From Archangium sp. (lineage in GTDB: Bacteria; Myxococcota; Myxococcia; Myxococcales; Myxococcaceae), in NCBI GenBank assembly GCA_016792935.1, contig JAEUJS010000708.1, forward strand, positions 1 through 64,000: DNA of 64,000 nucleotides. Reading direction: 5' to 3'. Of this stretch, positions 25,135 to 33,812 are shown piece by piece (the stretch's first letter is position 1; each line of letters starts with the position of its first letter). The notes below the pieces were generated by a model. It saw nothing but the letters and a program-made list of their open reading frames with translations, did no database searches and was not told the origin of the DNA. The position numbers were made by a program, and so were the translations under genes.

Positions 25135-27120
25135 TCAGAGTGAGCGCAGGGCGTTGGTGATGGGCTTCCAGTCGTTCTTCTTCAGCTCGGTGAAGGCCAC
25201 GCGCACGTGTTGGGCCTCGGCGCCTTCCACCAACTTCTTCGCCGCGCCGACGAAGCGCTCCACCTCAGTGAGCGGCAACTTCAGCGAAACGAAGGCGATG
25301 TCTTTGCGCAGCTGGACCTCGGGCGGTTTGCGTCGTTGCAGCAGTCGCAGCGACGAGGCGCGCTTGTTCTTCAACCAGCTCGAGAACACGTCGCGAGGCG
25401 CTGCCGGGAGCGGTTGCGCGGCGGCGAAGTCGATCGACGTGGCGTTGAACTCAGCCTCGAACTCGTCGGCGAGCAGCGCCAACAGCCACGAGAGCCGCTC
25501 GACGTCGTCGAAGGGCTTGCCGGCGGTGAACTCGATGACCGCGAACTTCTCAGTGGCGCGCTGCGGCTTCGGCTTCGTGCGCAGGGTCGTGAGGTCGAGG
25601 CTCGGGAAATGGCGCAGGGCCTTGCGGAGCTCGTCGTCTTCTCCTTCGAGCTCCGGTTGATCGCTCGAGAAGCGCTCGAGCGTTTTGGGCAGGCTCGCCA
25701 ACGCTGCGTGCAGCTGGTGTGGCTCGCCAATCATCAGCTCGACGAAGTGTTTGCTGTCGCGCGGTCGCGAGACGCGCACTGCTCCGAGCTCGACACGAAG
25801 TACGCCGCTGGCTTCGAGTCTTTCCCACGTTGAAGCGTCGACTGCTTCCCTCGCGCCGAAGCCGTCGAACGCAATCTCTTCGAGCCGCGGCAGCTGACGC
25901 TCGAGGAGACCGAGGTCACGCGGGCCGCGAAGGACGACGCGCTCGAGCGCCGAGAAGCGGCTCAACACCTCGAGCGAAGCCGCCTGCGAGTACAGCTGCA
26001 GCGACTCGAGGCGAGGTGTCGGCTCGAGCTCCGCGAGCCTGGTTACCTCCGGCGCGTCGAGGAAGAAGTTCAAGCGGCGCACGCGCGCGAAGTTTGGGTG
26101 AGCGAGCGCTTCGGCGAGCGGAACCCACGAGCTCGGCCAGCCTTCGAGCACTTCGACGGTGCGCCACTCGGGTCGCTCGAAGAGCGCGCGCAGTCGGTCT
26201 TCCGCGTCGTACTGCGCGAGCCCGACGTTCATCGCCCACGCGAAGCCGCCGCGGAAAGTCGGTGGCAACGATGCCCGTTGCCCGGTCGCGTTGCAGCACC
26301 AGTCGGCGAGCGGACCCATCCACGTGCGCCAGTGTTTCTTGTGGAGCGCGCGCATGCGTACCTCGGACGTGCGCGAGGGCGGACTGAGCTGGAGCGAGAT
26401 GAACTCTCCGCGTGGGTCGCCGTGCTCGGTGAGCCAGTCGGCGTACACCGCGCGCAGGCTCACGTCGTCGGGGTTGGCGTAGACCGCGCTGAGCAGCTTC
26501 GCGCCGTCCTCCGTCAGTTTCGCGTCGCGTGCGTGAGGCGCTTCGAGCTGCGCGAGCGCTGCTTCGTCGGCTGCGCTGAGGACCGGCGCCTCGAGCGCCG
26601 CGAGGCGTTGCAGCGCGGTGGCCTCGAGGGACTGCACCGTCGTACGCCACGACTGCCCCTTCGAACGGCTGGTCTGCGCCTGCAGCACGGCGAGCTGCCG
26701 CGTGTCCTTCAGTCCGACGAGACGGCGGAACACCGGCATCCACAACTTGCGCGAGGCGAGCGACGCGTAGTGGCCGCGATCGACCTGACGCGCAAACTCA
26801 GCAGCCACACGCGGGTCGTCGACCTTCGCGAGCGCGTGCACCAACGGGAGCGCCTGCTGCCACGTCCCGGGCCAATCGGTGGCGAGCACGCGGCCGAGTT
26901 CGAGTGCATCGTTGCTCCGCACCAGGGCGATGCACTGCTTCACGCGCTCGGGCACGGAAACGGCGACGACCGGGCCGGCTGCTCTGACGAGCTGCGCGCT
27001 GACGGCGTCGATGAGCTCCGCGATGCGCGGGTGCCGCACCTTCTTCCACGCGACGAGCAACGCGGTGAGCTTCTCGCGCTCCGTCTTCGCGGTGAGCACG
27101 CGCTGCAGCACTGGCTTCAT
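25135..27120 (-). CDS. TIGR02996-type repeat-companion protein
   Basis: This 661-residue protein has a helical N-terminal half (about 1-190) and the TIGR02996-type segment LLSAVYANPDDVSLRAVYAD near 208-227, followed by HGDPRGEFISLQL. That domain is common in myxobacteria and planctomycetes, usually ahead of leucine-rich-like repeats, and repeated leucine/alanine-rich units do follow from about 310 to 480 here. No catalytic motif is apparent and no signal peptide is seen. It starts immediately after the stop of the zinc-ribbon membrane gene at 27121, so the two are probably co-expressed. Its biological role is not known. Confidence 0.75.
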   Translation of the reverse strand: MKPVLQRVLTAKTEREKLTALLVAWKKVRHPRIAELIDAVSAQLVRAAGPVVAVSVPERVKQCIALVRSNDALELGRVLATDWPGTWQQALPLVHALAKVDDPRVAAEFARQVDRGHYASLASRKLWMPVFRRLVGLKDTRQLAVLQAQTSRSKGQSWRTTVQSLEATALQRLAALEAPVLSAADEAALAQLEAPHARDAKLTEDGAKLLSAVYANPDDVSLRAVYADWLTEHGDPRGEFISLQLSPPSRTSEVRMRALHKKHWRTWMGPLADWCCNATGQRASLPPTFRGGFAWAMNVGLAQYDAEDRLRALFERPEWRTVEVLEGWPSSWVPLAEALAHPNFARVRRLNFFLDAPEVTRLAELEPTPRLESLQLYSQAASLEVLSRFSALERVVLRGPRDLGLLERQLPRLEEIAFDGFGAREAVDASTWERLEASGVLRVELGAVRVSRPRDSKHFVELMIGEPHQLHAALASLPKTLERFSSDQPELEGEDDELRKALRHFPSLDLTTLRTKPKPQRATEKFAVIEFTAGKPFDDVERLSWLLALLADEFEAEFNATSIDFAAAQPLPAAPRDVFSSWLKNKRASSLRLLQRRKPPEVQLRKDIAFVSLKLPLTEVERFVGAAKKLVEGAEAQHVRVAFTELKKNDWKPITNALRSL

Positions 27121-28320
27121 TCAGCGAGCGCTCGCGCAGAACGGAATGAACTCGCCGCCGCTCGTCCCGGTGATGAACGCACGCACGCGGTACCAACCGG
27201 AACGATCGACCTTGAACGCCGCGTTCGGCAGCTCGCCCTTCTCGTGCAGCTTCCAGCCCTCGTCTGCGAAGCGCACGTCGCGCTCGTCGAGCCACACCTT
27301 CCCCTGCGCAGCTGGACTCACGACGGTCACGGTCTCTCCAACGCGCGCCGCGATGATCTTGAACACCGCGCAACCGTGGTCGCGGCAGTCCTCGGCGCGC
27401 GGCTTCACCTTGAGGAAACCGAGATTGCCCGGAGTGCATTCGAGCGACTTTCCGACGTATTCGCTCCACGGCGGCACGTCGGACGAGCTCGCCTTCCACG
27501 CTTCGAAGCTGTCGAGCGTCGAGCGCGGACGATCTTTCGCGGTCGCGATCATCACCGCTGGACCGAGCAACAGCGCACCGAAGACGATTCGCAGCAGCAA
27601 CGACGTGCGCAAACTCGAACGCGCCTCGGCGAACGCCTTCACACCGGCATCGACCGACTGCTCGAGCTTCGCGGTGTGCTTCTTCAGTCGTTCCAGCCAC
27701 GCGGGCGGCAACCGCACGAGATTGTCGGCCTCGCAGTAGGGGCAGCGGGCTCCGAGGGCGTCAGCGGCGACGTACAGCGGAGCGCCGCAGCTGCGACAGC
27801 TCGCGCTTCCTGCGGTGCGTGAAGGCGCAGCCGCGAGCGCTGCCTGCAGACCGCCGAGCTTCACGACGCGCTGTCGTGCCCAGCCGGAAAAGAGGAGACC
27901 GAGAACCACGACTCCGAGCGGGAGCGCCATCGTCAGCGCGACCTGCTGGCTCTGCGGCAACACGTCGAACGGGTTGGCGTGCAGGGCGTGGCCGATGGCG
28001 TTCGTCGCCGCGAGCGCGAGCGCAGAGCCGACGCACATCCACACCGGGAGGCCGAGCGCCCAGAACCACGCCGACTCGGTGAAGAAGAAGATGCGCCACA
28101 GCGGGCTCGGCTCGGTCCCCAGCGACGCGTAGAGGCGATGCGCGGCCTCGCGCGTGTGCTCGGCGGCGGCGTGCGCGTCGCGCAACGCGCGGTGCTCGGG
28201 CGGCACCTCGACCGGTTGCTGGCACGCGGGGCAGGGCACCTGCTCTCCCGGCGCAAGCGGGACGTGGCTTCCGCAGTTGCGGCACTGCAGCGGGTTCAAG
28301 CTGGGCACGCGGCTCACCAT
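27121..28320 (-). CDS. Membrane protein with two zinc ribbons
   Basis: This 399-residue protein carries an N-terminal zinc ribbon (CRNC at 13-16, CPAC at 30-33) and a second (CRSC ... CPYC) near 170-200. Three or so membrane segments are seen: WALGLPVWMCVGSALALAA, LTMALPLGVVVLGLLF and LLLRIVFGALLLGPAVMI. The C-terminal domain after residue 270 ends with the beta-strand-rich DRSGWYRVRAFITGTS and has paired Cys (CRDHGCAVF). I do not recognise a family. Its start is 13 bases from the divergent GTG of another zinc-ribbon gene, and its stop abuts the TIGR02996 gene. Function unknown. Confidence 0.65.
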   Translation of the reverse strand: MVSRVPSLNPLQCRNCGSHVPLAPGEQVPCPACQQPVEVPPEHRALRDAHAAAEHTREAAHRLYASLGTEPSPLWRIFFFTESAWFWALGLPVWMCVGSALALAATNAIGHALHANPFDVLPQSQQVALTMALPLGVVVLGLLFSGWARQRVVKLGGLQAALAAAPSRTAGSASCRSCGAPLYVAADALGARCPYCEADNLVRLPPAWLERLKKHTAKLEQSVDAGVKAFAEARSSLRTSLLLRIVFGALLLGPAVMIATAKDRPRSTLDSFEAWKASSSDVPPWSEYVGKSLECTPGNLGFLKVKPRAEDCRDHGCAVFKIIAARVGETVTVVSPAAQGKVWLDERDVRFADEGWKLHEKGELPNAAFKVDRSGWYRVRAFITGTSGGEFIPFCASAR

Positions 28321-28333
28321 ATAGAATCGGAAC

Positions 28334-28765
28334 GTGAGCGCTTGCAGAAGCTGCGGAGCTGATTGGGACCGCGGTGCATGGAAGTGGAACTGCCAGGAAT
28401 GCGGCGGCGGCGCGTTGGTGAAGCCCTGCGAGTGTTTTCAGAGCTGCGGCGCCTCGTATTCGCGCGCGGTGATGGACTCGAACGACTTCCGGCGCTCGCA
28501 TTGGAATGGTGGCTGCGGCGCTCCGATTCAGGAGCTCGTCGATCGATGGAAGCGGGTCATCGACACGCTCGAGAAGAGCAACCACGGCCCGCTCGTCGTC
28601 GAGGAACTCGTGAAGTGGCCGACCTCGACCGACGCGTATTGGGAACGAAATCCGGACGGTCCGGCGCGGTTGCACGTGCTGCGAGATGAGCTGGCCGAGA
28701 ACGGAATCACGCTCCCGGCGCGGGTGCTCGCCAGCGCGTTGTTCATGGTTCACGGGACACGCTGA
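28334..28765 (+). CDS. Small zinc-ribbon-like protein
   Basis: This 143-residue cytoplasmic protein begins with MSACRSCGADWD and continues NCQECGGGALV, CECFQSCGASY and GGCG, giving up to nine Cys in the first 63 residues, which suggests one or two zinc-binding sites. The rest is helical. GTG at 28334 is the first start after the divergent gene, and GGAAC lies just before it. No family name is evident. It ends 51 bases before the next rightward gene. Because it is back-to-back with another zinc-ribbon gene, the two may share regulation. Confidence 0.6.
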   Translation: MSACRSCGADWDRGAWKWNCQECGGGALVKPCECFQSCGASYSRAVMDSNDFRRSHWNGGCGAPIQELVDRWKRVIDTLEKSNHGPLVVEELVKWPTSTDAYWERNPDGPARLHVLRDELAENGITLPARVLASALFMVHGTR

Positions 28766-28816
28766 TCAGCTGGTCATGAAGTCGAGGGGTCGTGACTTTC
28801 GTGGTCTTCTTGGGTC

Positions 28817-29971
28817 GTGCTTTCTCTCGTGCTCGCACTCTCGCTCTCGGCGACTGATCAGCCCGGAGTCGAGTTCATCGACGACGTGCGCCCCATCTTC
28901 GAACTGGTGACGTGTCAGGCGACTCCGAGCGGCCTCGACGCGACGGTCGTCGACACGTGGTGCACGAAGCAGAAGCGCCGCTACGAGCGCTTCACCTCGA
29001 AGTGGGGAACGAAGGCCAACGCGTTCCTCACGCCGCACAAACCCGCCGGACTGCCGACGACGCTCGTGTATCCGTTCGGTGGTGGCGACCTGATGTCGGC
29101 GCTGCAGATTTTCCCCGAGGCGCAGGAAGTCACCACCATCTCGCTCGAGCTTGCGGGTGACCCGCGCCGGTGGAAGTCGCTGAGCGACGCGAAGGTGCTC
29201 AAGAAGTCGCTCAAGGTCATCGCCGACGTCAGCGAGTCCACGCTCATCAACAACGACTCGGTGTCGGAAGAGATGTCCGACGCGCAACGCGGCGAACTCC
29301 CCGCTCAGCTCTCGATGCACCTCATGGGTCTCGCGCTCGCTGGCCAGGAGCCGGTGTCAGTGCGCTTCTTCCGCCTCGAGAAGGACGGCTCGCTGCACTA
29401 CTTGAACGCCGAAGACATCGACGCGCTCGACGGCAAGAAGGCCAGGAAGCTCAACGACGAGTGGAAGAGTCCCGACTTCTCTCCGGCCTTCGCGAACGTC
29501 GAGGTGCAGTTCGTGCCGAAGGGGCAACCCGATGCGACGCGCCGCGTGCATCGCCACTTCGCCGCCAATCTCGCGAACAAGAAGCTGCCGCCGGGGTTGA
29601 TGGCGCACCTCACCGCGAAGGGCCGCGTCACGACGATGACCAAGGCCGCGAGCTATCTGTTGTGGGACGGCGGGTTCAGCAAGCTGCGCGACTGGATGAC
29701 GGCGAACACTGCGTTCATGGTCGCTGATTCAACCGGCATCGCGCCGTCGGTCTGGAAGGAGAAGGGCTGCACCGTCGAGGCGTTCGGCAAGTTCGAGAAG
29801 CCGTTCCTCGTCGAGGCGCAGAATGATCCGCACGTCGAAGAGGTGAAGGCGCTCTTCGTCGACGCCAGGAAGTTGCCGATGCGCTTTGGCTACGCCGACG
29901 GCACGGAAGACAAGAACGACCACATGGTCATCACGAAGTGCCCGACGTCGCGGAAGTCCGGACGAAAGTGA
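28817..29971 (+). CDS. Secreted protein of unknown function
   Basis: This 384-residue protein has a short N-terminal hydrophobic segment (MLSLVLALSLSATDQ) compatible with a Sec signal, then no membrane segments. The body mixes helices and strands; Cys occur as LVTCQ, DTWCTKQ and the C-terminal TKCPTSR. I do not recognise a domain. The GTG at 28817 has a weak ribosome site. Its stop overlaps the next start (TGATG), so it is coupled to the serine-hydrolase/NodB-like fusion gene and probably works in the same envelope process. Function is unknown. Confidence 0.6.
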   Translation: MLSLVLALSLSATDQPGVEFIDDVRPIFELVTCQATPSGLDATVVDTWCTKQKRRYERFTSKWGTKANAFLTPHKPAGLPTTLVYPFGGGDLMSALQIFPEAQEVTTISLELAGDPRRWKSLSDAKVLKKSLKVIADVSESTLINNDSVSEEMSDAQRGELPAQLSMHLMGLALAGQEPVSVRFFRLEKDGSLHYLNAEDIDALDGKKARKLNDEWKSPDFSPAFANVEVQFVPKGQPDATRRVHRHFAANLANKKLPPGLMAHLTAKGRVTTMTKAASYLLWDGGFSKLRDWMTANTAFMVADSTGIAPSVWKEKGCTVEAFGKFEKPFLVEAQNDPHVEEVKALFVDARKLPMRFGYADGTEDKNDHMVITKCPTSRKSGRK

Positions 29972-32568
29972 TGCGCAGCGGAGAACCGACTCGGGGCGGT
30001 TCGCAGCGAGCAGGCAAGTGGCGGGCGCTCGTCTTCGCCGTGCTCCTTGCTGCGAGCGCGGCTTCGGCTGGGAAGTTCAAGAAGCACGAGGGGCCCGAGA
30101 AGCTCTCGCTGTTCGACTCGCAGGGAGATCTCACGACTGATCTCTGGGGTCCGAGTGACGCCACGCTGCAGCAGCAGATTGATCAGCTGATCAGCGCGCG
30201 CCCGGTGTTCGCGAAGGCGCTCGCCGACGAGCAGTTCTCGATGGTGATGGTGGACCTCACCGACCCTTCGCGACTCGCGACGGCTGCGGTGCGACCCGAC
30301 TGGGAGACGTTTCCCGCCTCGCTCGGGAAAATCGCGATTCTCCTCGGCACGGTCGACAAGGCGCGCGCGAGCGATCCCTCGCAGCTGATCAAGCTGAAGC
30401 CGTCGATGGATCGCATGATCAAGGCGTCGTCGAACGAAGACGCGTCCGCGCTCTTCACGTGGACCGGGCACGAGTCGATCGTCGCGTCAGTCGCGCGTCA
30501 CAAGCTCTACGACGAGAAGACCGGCGGCTTGTGGTGGACGCCGTCGGCTCCGTTTCCGAAGAGCCCGAAGGAAAAGCTGCGCATCTCAGCGACTGCGCGC
30601 CAGGTCGCGCGCTACTTCCTGATGATGGAGCAGGGGAAGCTCGTCTCTCCCGACGACTCGCGCTTCATCAAGGCGGTGTTTCACAACGCGGGGCTGGCGC
30701 TCTTCTCGAAGGGAATTCAGAAGCGCTTCGGCGACACCGACTACTACGGCAAGCCCGGCATCCTCGAGAAGGAGATCGCCGAGGGCATGCTCATCGAAGC
30801 GCCCGGCGCCCGGTACATCGTCGCCATCGTGATGAAGGGGCTCGGCAAAGACGCTCCGGAATTTCAGGAACTCGGTCAGTCACTCCACGCGCTGATTCTC
30901 GAGCGCAACAAGAGCAACAAGAGCAAGAGCGGAGGCAACTGGTCACTCGAGCTCGACGCGAAGGGAATGCTCGCGCTCGCGCGTCCCGATGGAAGTGTCG
31001 CGTTGCCGCTGAAGCCGTTGGTGCGCGTGACGAGAGAAGGCGTCGCTGAGGACGCCAGTGAAGCGAAGTGGACTCGCACCGACGCCGGCGTCTTCAAGAC
31101 CACGCTCACCACGCGCGGCTCGAAGTGGGAACTCGAAGCGACTCCGAGCGGAATGAACGCCGCGCTCACCTGGACCGCCGACGGCTCGGTGGATGCTGCG
31201 TCGCTCGAATTTCCGCACACCGCGAAGACCGCGCGAATGCTCGACGCTGCGTATCGACAACGTGCAGCACCCGTGCGGACGGGAACATTCTCTCCGCAGG
31301 TCGCGTGGCTCGACGACGTCACGCTCGTCGGTCACGCCCAGGGCCTGACGGTGACGAAAGACACGCTCACACTCGACGCAGAAGTCTCCGGAGCGCATCC
31401 CTTTCGTTCGTGGAGTGAGTGCGTCGTCGAGCCGACCGGCAAGCCCATCGTGACGCGGCCTCCGCTGCTCGAGCAGAGCGCGCGCGTGGTGAAGGCTGGA
31501 GAACGCACCTCGCTCTCGCTGCAGTTCTTCCCGCAGACGCCGTGGGTGCCGGTGGTGCTGCGGTACCCGAACGGATTTCGCGGCGCGTTCGTGCTCACCG
31601 ACCACGGAGACCAGGTCAGCAGCACTCGCCTCGGCGCGCTGATGTACGGCAAGGCGACGTTCAAGGATGCGCTGGTGGGTCGTGGAGGAAAGAAGGGCTT
31701 CGCGAATCACGGCCTCACGCTGACCAAGGTCGTCTTCGCGTACACGACCGAGGGCTACGCGCGGCAGCTCGATGAAGATCCGAAGGTCGCAGAGCTCTAC
31801 GACGCGCTGGTGAAAGACGGCATCGAGCTCGGCTCGCACTCGGCTTCGGGAGACCCTGATTCGGTCGAGCGCACCACGAGTGGACTCCAACAGCTCGCCA
31901 AATGGTCTCCGAGCACGTGGATCGATCATCAGCCCACGACGAACTGCGAAGCGCTCACCAACAAGGGCCGCGACGAGACGCTGAAGATTCTCGCCGCCCA
32001 GAACTTCCGCTACGCGTGGAGCGGCGAAGAGACGCGCGCGGGAAAAGAGCTCAACCTCTTCCAGCCCTCGTCGATGAAGCCGGTGAGCAGCGTGCTGTAC
32101 CAACACCCGCTCACGGGCTCGCTCTGGCTCTTTCCTTCGCGGTGGATGGCGCTGCCGAAGGAAGAGTTCTTCGAGCGGCTCTCGGCGAAGTCGCTCGAGA
32201 AGCTGGAAACCGAGCGCGGGCTCGTCATCGCGCACACCTACCTCGACATCTTCATCGAGGGCTCCGCGACGCGGCTCGATCAATGGTCGCTGCTCGAGAA
32301 GATTCCCAACGGCTACGCGCTGACCGCCGAGGCAGACGAAGCGTTCGAGCGACTCGCCAAACACCAGAAGCAGGGGAAGTTGTGGGTGACGACGCTGCGC
32401 TCGCTCGGAGACTTCATGCGCGACGTCGATCAACTCACCTGGCGCATCGAGGGCAGCACGGTGATCCTCACCAGCGCGAAAGCCATCAAGGGTGTCTCGC
32501 TGCTGAAAGAAGACGGCACCGTGGAGGTCGTCGACGTCGTCGAGGGTGAAACGAGGATCCGGTGGTGA
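29971..32568 (+). CDS. Beta-lactamase-like serine hydrolase fused to a NodB-like domain
   Basis: This 865-residue protein has an N-terminal signal (WRALVFAVLLAASAASA) and is probably periplasmic. Residues about 60-310 resemble class A beta-lactamase/transpeptidase folds, with the nucleophile motif SLGK (Ser117, Lys120), a possible SNE motif near 170 and YYGKPG in place of KTG. The C-terminal part (about 520-740) resembles polysaccharide deacetylases of the NodB type: VLTDHGDQ for the first metal motif, GIELGSHSAS for the second, and IDHQPTTN further on. Catalytic residues are not fully standard, so activity is uncertain. The ATG at 29971 overlaps the preceding stop, and the stop overlaps the next start (TGATG). 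A role in cell-wall or exopolysaccharide editing is a reasonable inference. Confidence 0.65.
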   Translation: MRSGEPTRGGSQRAGKWRALVFAVLLAASAASAGKFKKHEGPEKLSLFDSQGDLTTDLWGPSDATLQQQIDQLISARPVFAKALADEQFSMVMVDLTDPSRLATAAVRPDWETFPASLGKIAILLGTVDKARASDPSQLIKLKPSMDRMIKASSNEDASALFTWTGHESIVASVARHKLYDEKTGGLWWTPSAPFPKSPKEKLRISATARQVARYFLMMEQGKLVSPDDSRFIKAVFHNAGLALFSKGIQKRFGDTDYYGKPGILEKEIAEGMLIEAPGARYIVAIVMKGLGKDAPEFQELGQSLHALILERNKSNKSKSGGNWSLELDAKGMLALARPDGSVALPLKPLVRVTREGVAEDASEAKWTRTDAGVFKTTLTTRGSKWELEATPSGMNAALTWTADGSVDAASLEFPHTAKTARMLDAAYRQRAAPVRTGTFSPQVAWLDDVTLVGHAQGLTVTKDTLTLDAEVSGAHPFRSWSECVVEPTGKPIVTRPPLLEQSARVVKAGERTSLSLQFFPQTPWVPVVLRYPNGFRGAFVLTDHGDQVSSTRLGALMYGKATFKDALVGRGGKKGFANHGLTLTKVVFAYTTEGYARQLDEDPKVAELYDALVKDGIELGSHSASGDPDSVERTTSGLQQLAKWSPSTWIDHQPTTNCEALTNKGRDETLKILAAQNFRYAWSGEETRAGKELNLFQPSSMKPVSSVLYQHPLTGSLWLFPSRWMALPKEEFFERLSAKSLEKLETERGLVIAHTYLDIFIEGSATRLDQWSLLEKIPNGYALTAEADEAFERLAKHQKQGKLWVTTLRSLGDFMRDVDQLTWRIEGSTVILTSAKAIKGVSLLKEDGTVEVVDVVEGETRIRW

Positions 32569-33710
32569 TGCGACGACGGCTGGCGCTGCTGTGTCTGTTC
32601 GCGTTCGGTTGCCCTCCCACGGTCGACCAGTCGGTGCAGTTCTGTGTCGACCAGACGCGCGCGCACGGCGCCTTCCTCGAGCGCTGTGGGGCGTTCGCGT
32701 CGGCCGAGGCGTTCTCGCTCCATGCGGTCCCGTGCACGCCCTCTCCCCATCTGCGCTTCGACGCGTCGCGGGCCGCGAAGTGCCTGCAGTCGCTCGCCAC
32801 CGTGTCGTGCTCCACGTCGGGCTTCGACTGCGATGGTGTCTTCGAGGGGGTGCGCAGCGAAGGCGAGAGCTGCTTCGAGGGCGAATGCCTTCCGGGCCTC
32901 GTCTGCGATTTCGCCGCGACGTGCCCCGGCCAGTGTGTTCGCCCGGGCGGCGTTGGCACGCCCAGCACCAACGGGTGCGAGTCCGGCGCCGCAGACCACG
33001 AGGGACTGTGTGTGCCCACCGTGGCCGAGGGCGGCAGCTGCTTCACGCCTGATGCTTCCGTCTCGTCGCTGCCGTGCGAGCGAGGCGCGCTCTGCACGGT
33101 GAACGGAACCTGTGCCCTGCTCGTGCGCGCCGACGCGGGTGCGTATTGCCAGCCCGACCTCGGGTTGAGCTGCGGCGAAGGAACGGAGTGCATCGGCGAT
33201 GGCTGCGCGCCGCTGCCTCGGCCCGGTGAGACGTGCGCCGGCTTCCGCCAGTGTCAGGCCGACCTCTCGTGCGTCGGCAACGTGTGCGTGGGCGCGGCCA
33301 CCAGCGGAGCGCTCTGCGAAGCCGACCGCGAATGCCGCGCGTCGCTCTTCTGTGGCTTCGACGAAGGCGCGACGGTGGGCAACTGCATGCCGCGCATCGA
33401 GGAAGGCAACGCCTGCTTCGTCGGTGCGGAGCAGTGCGAGGTCACGCTGACCTGCGACCTCGAGGGAACGGAAGCCGACCGACGCGGCCGTTGCCAGCTG
33501 CGCCACCCACGCGGAGCGAGCTGTCGACGCGTCGCCGACCCCAACGTCTGTGCGCACGGTCTGTTCTGCAACGCGACGGCGCTCGAGCCCGAGGGCACGT
33601 GTGTCGACCTGAAGACGCGGGGGCGCTGCGAGACGTCGGTCCAGTGTCAGAGCGGTTGGTGCCAGGAAGACGGCGGCTGTCTGCCCTCGTGCCTGCGCCC
33701 CGTTCCGTGA
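32568..33710 (+). CDS. Cysteine-rich lipoprotein of unknown function
   Basis: This 380-residue lipoprotein (CLFAFGCPP) contains more than 30 Cys arranged in repeating patterns of about 30-40 residues, typically G-x-x-C then five to nine residues, then C and a short LxC (for example GESCFEGECLPGLVCDF, GETCAGFRQCQADLSC). This resembles the Dickkopf-like or EGF-like Cys-rich modules found in large numbers in myxobacterial lipoproteins. The ATG at 32568 follows GAGG and overlaps the previous stop. An adhesion or matrix role on the cell surface is plausible but not shown. Confidence 0.7.
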   Translation: MRRRLALLCLFAFGCPPTVDQSVQFCVDQTRAHGAFLERCGAFASAEAFSLHAVPCTPSPHLRFDASRAAKCLQSLATVSCSTSGFDCDGVFEGVRSEGESCFEGECLPGLVCDFAATCPGQCVRPGGVGTPSTNGCESGAADHEGLCVPTVAEGGSCFTPDASVSSLPCERGALCTVNGTCALLVRADAGAYCQPDLGLSCGEGTECIGDGCAPLPRPGETCAGFRQCQADLSCVGNVCVGAATSGALCEADRECRASLFCGFDEGATVGNCMPRIEEGNACFVGAEQCEVTLTCDLEGTEADRRGRCQLRHPRGASCRRVADPNVCAHGLFCNATALEPEGTCVDLKTRGRCETSVQCQSGWCQEDGGCLPSCLRPVP

Positions 33711-33812
33711 CCTCCGGTGGACGTCGTTGCTGGCGAGACGAGACCTCCGTGGTGAGGGACCAGCGACTTCACGTTGCTCCCGGCGCACTGGAGCGGCACG
33801 CTCGCCCGCGGC

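Noticed and set aside
33720-33790. Possible hairpin between the Cys-rich lipoprotein and the LRR gene
   Set aside because: Only about five strong pairs plus a wobble over a long loop; not convincing as a terminator.
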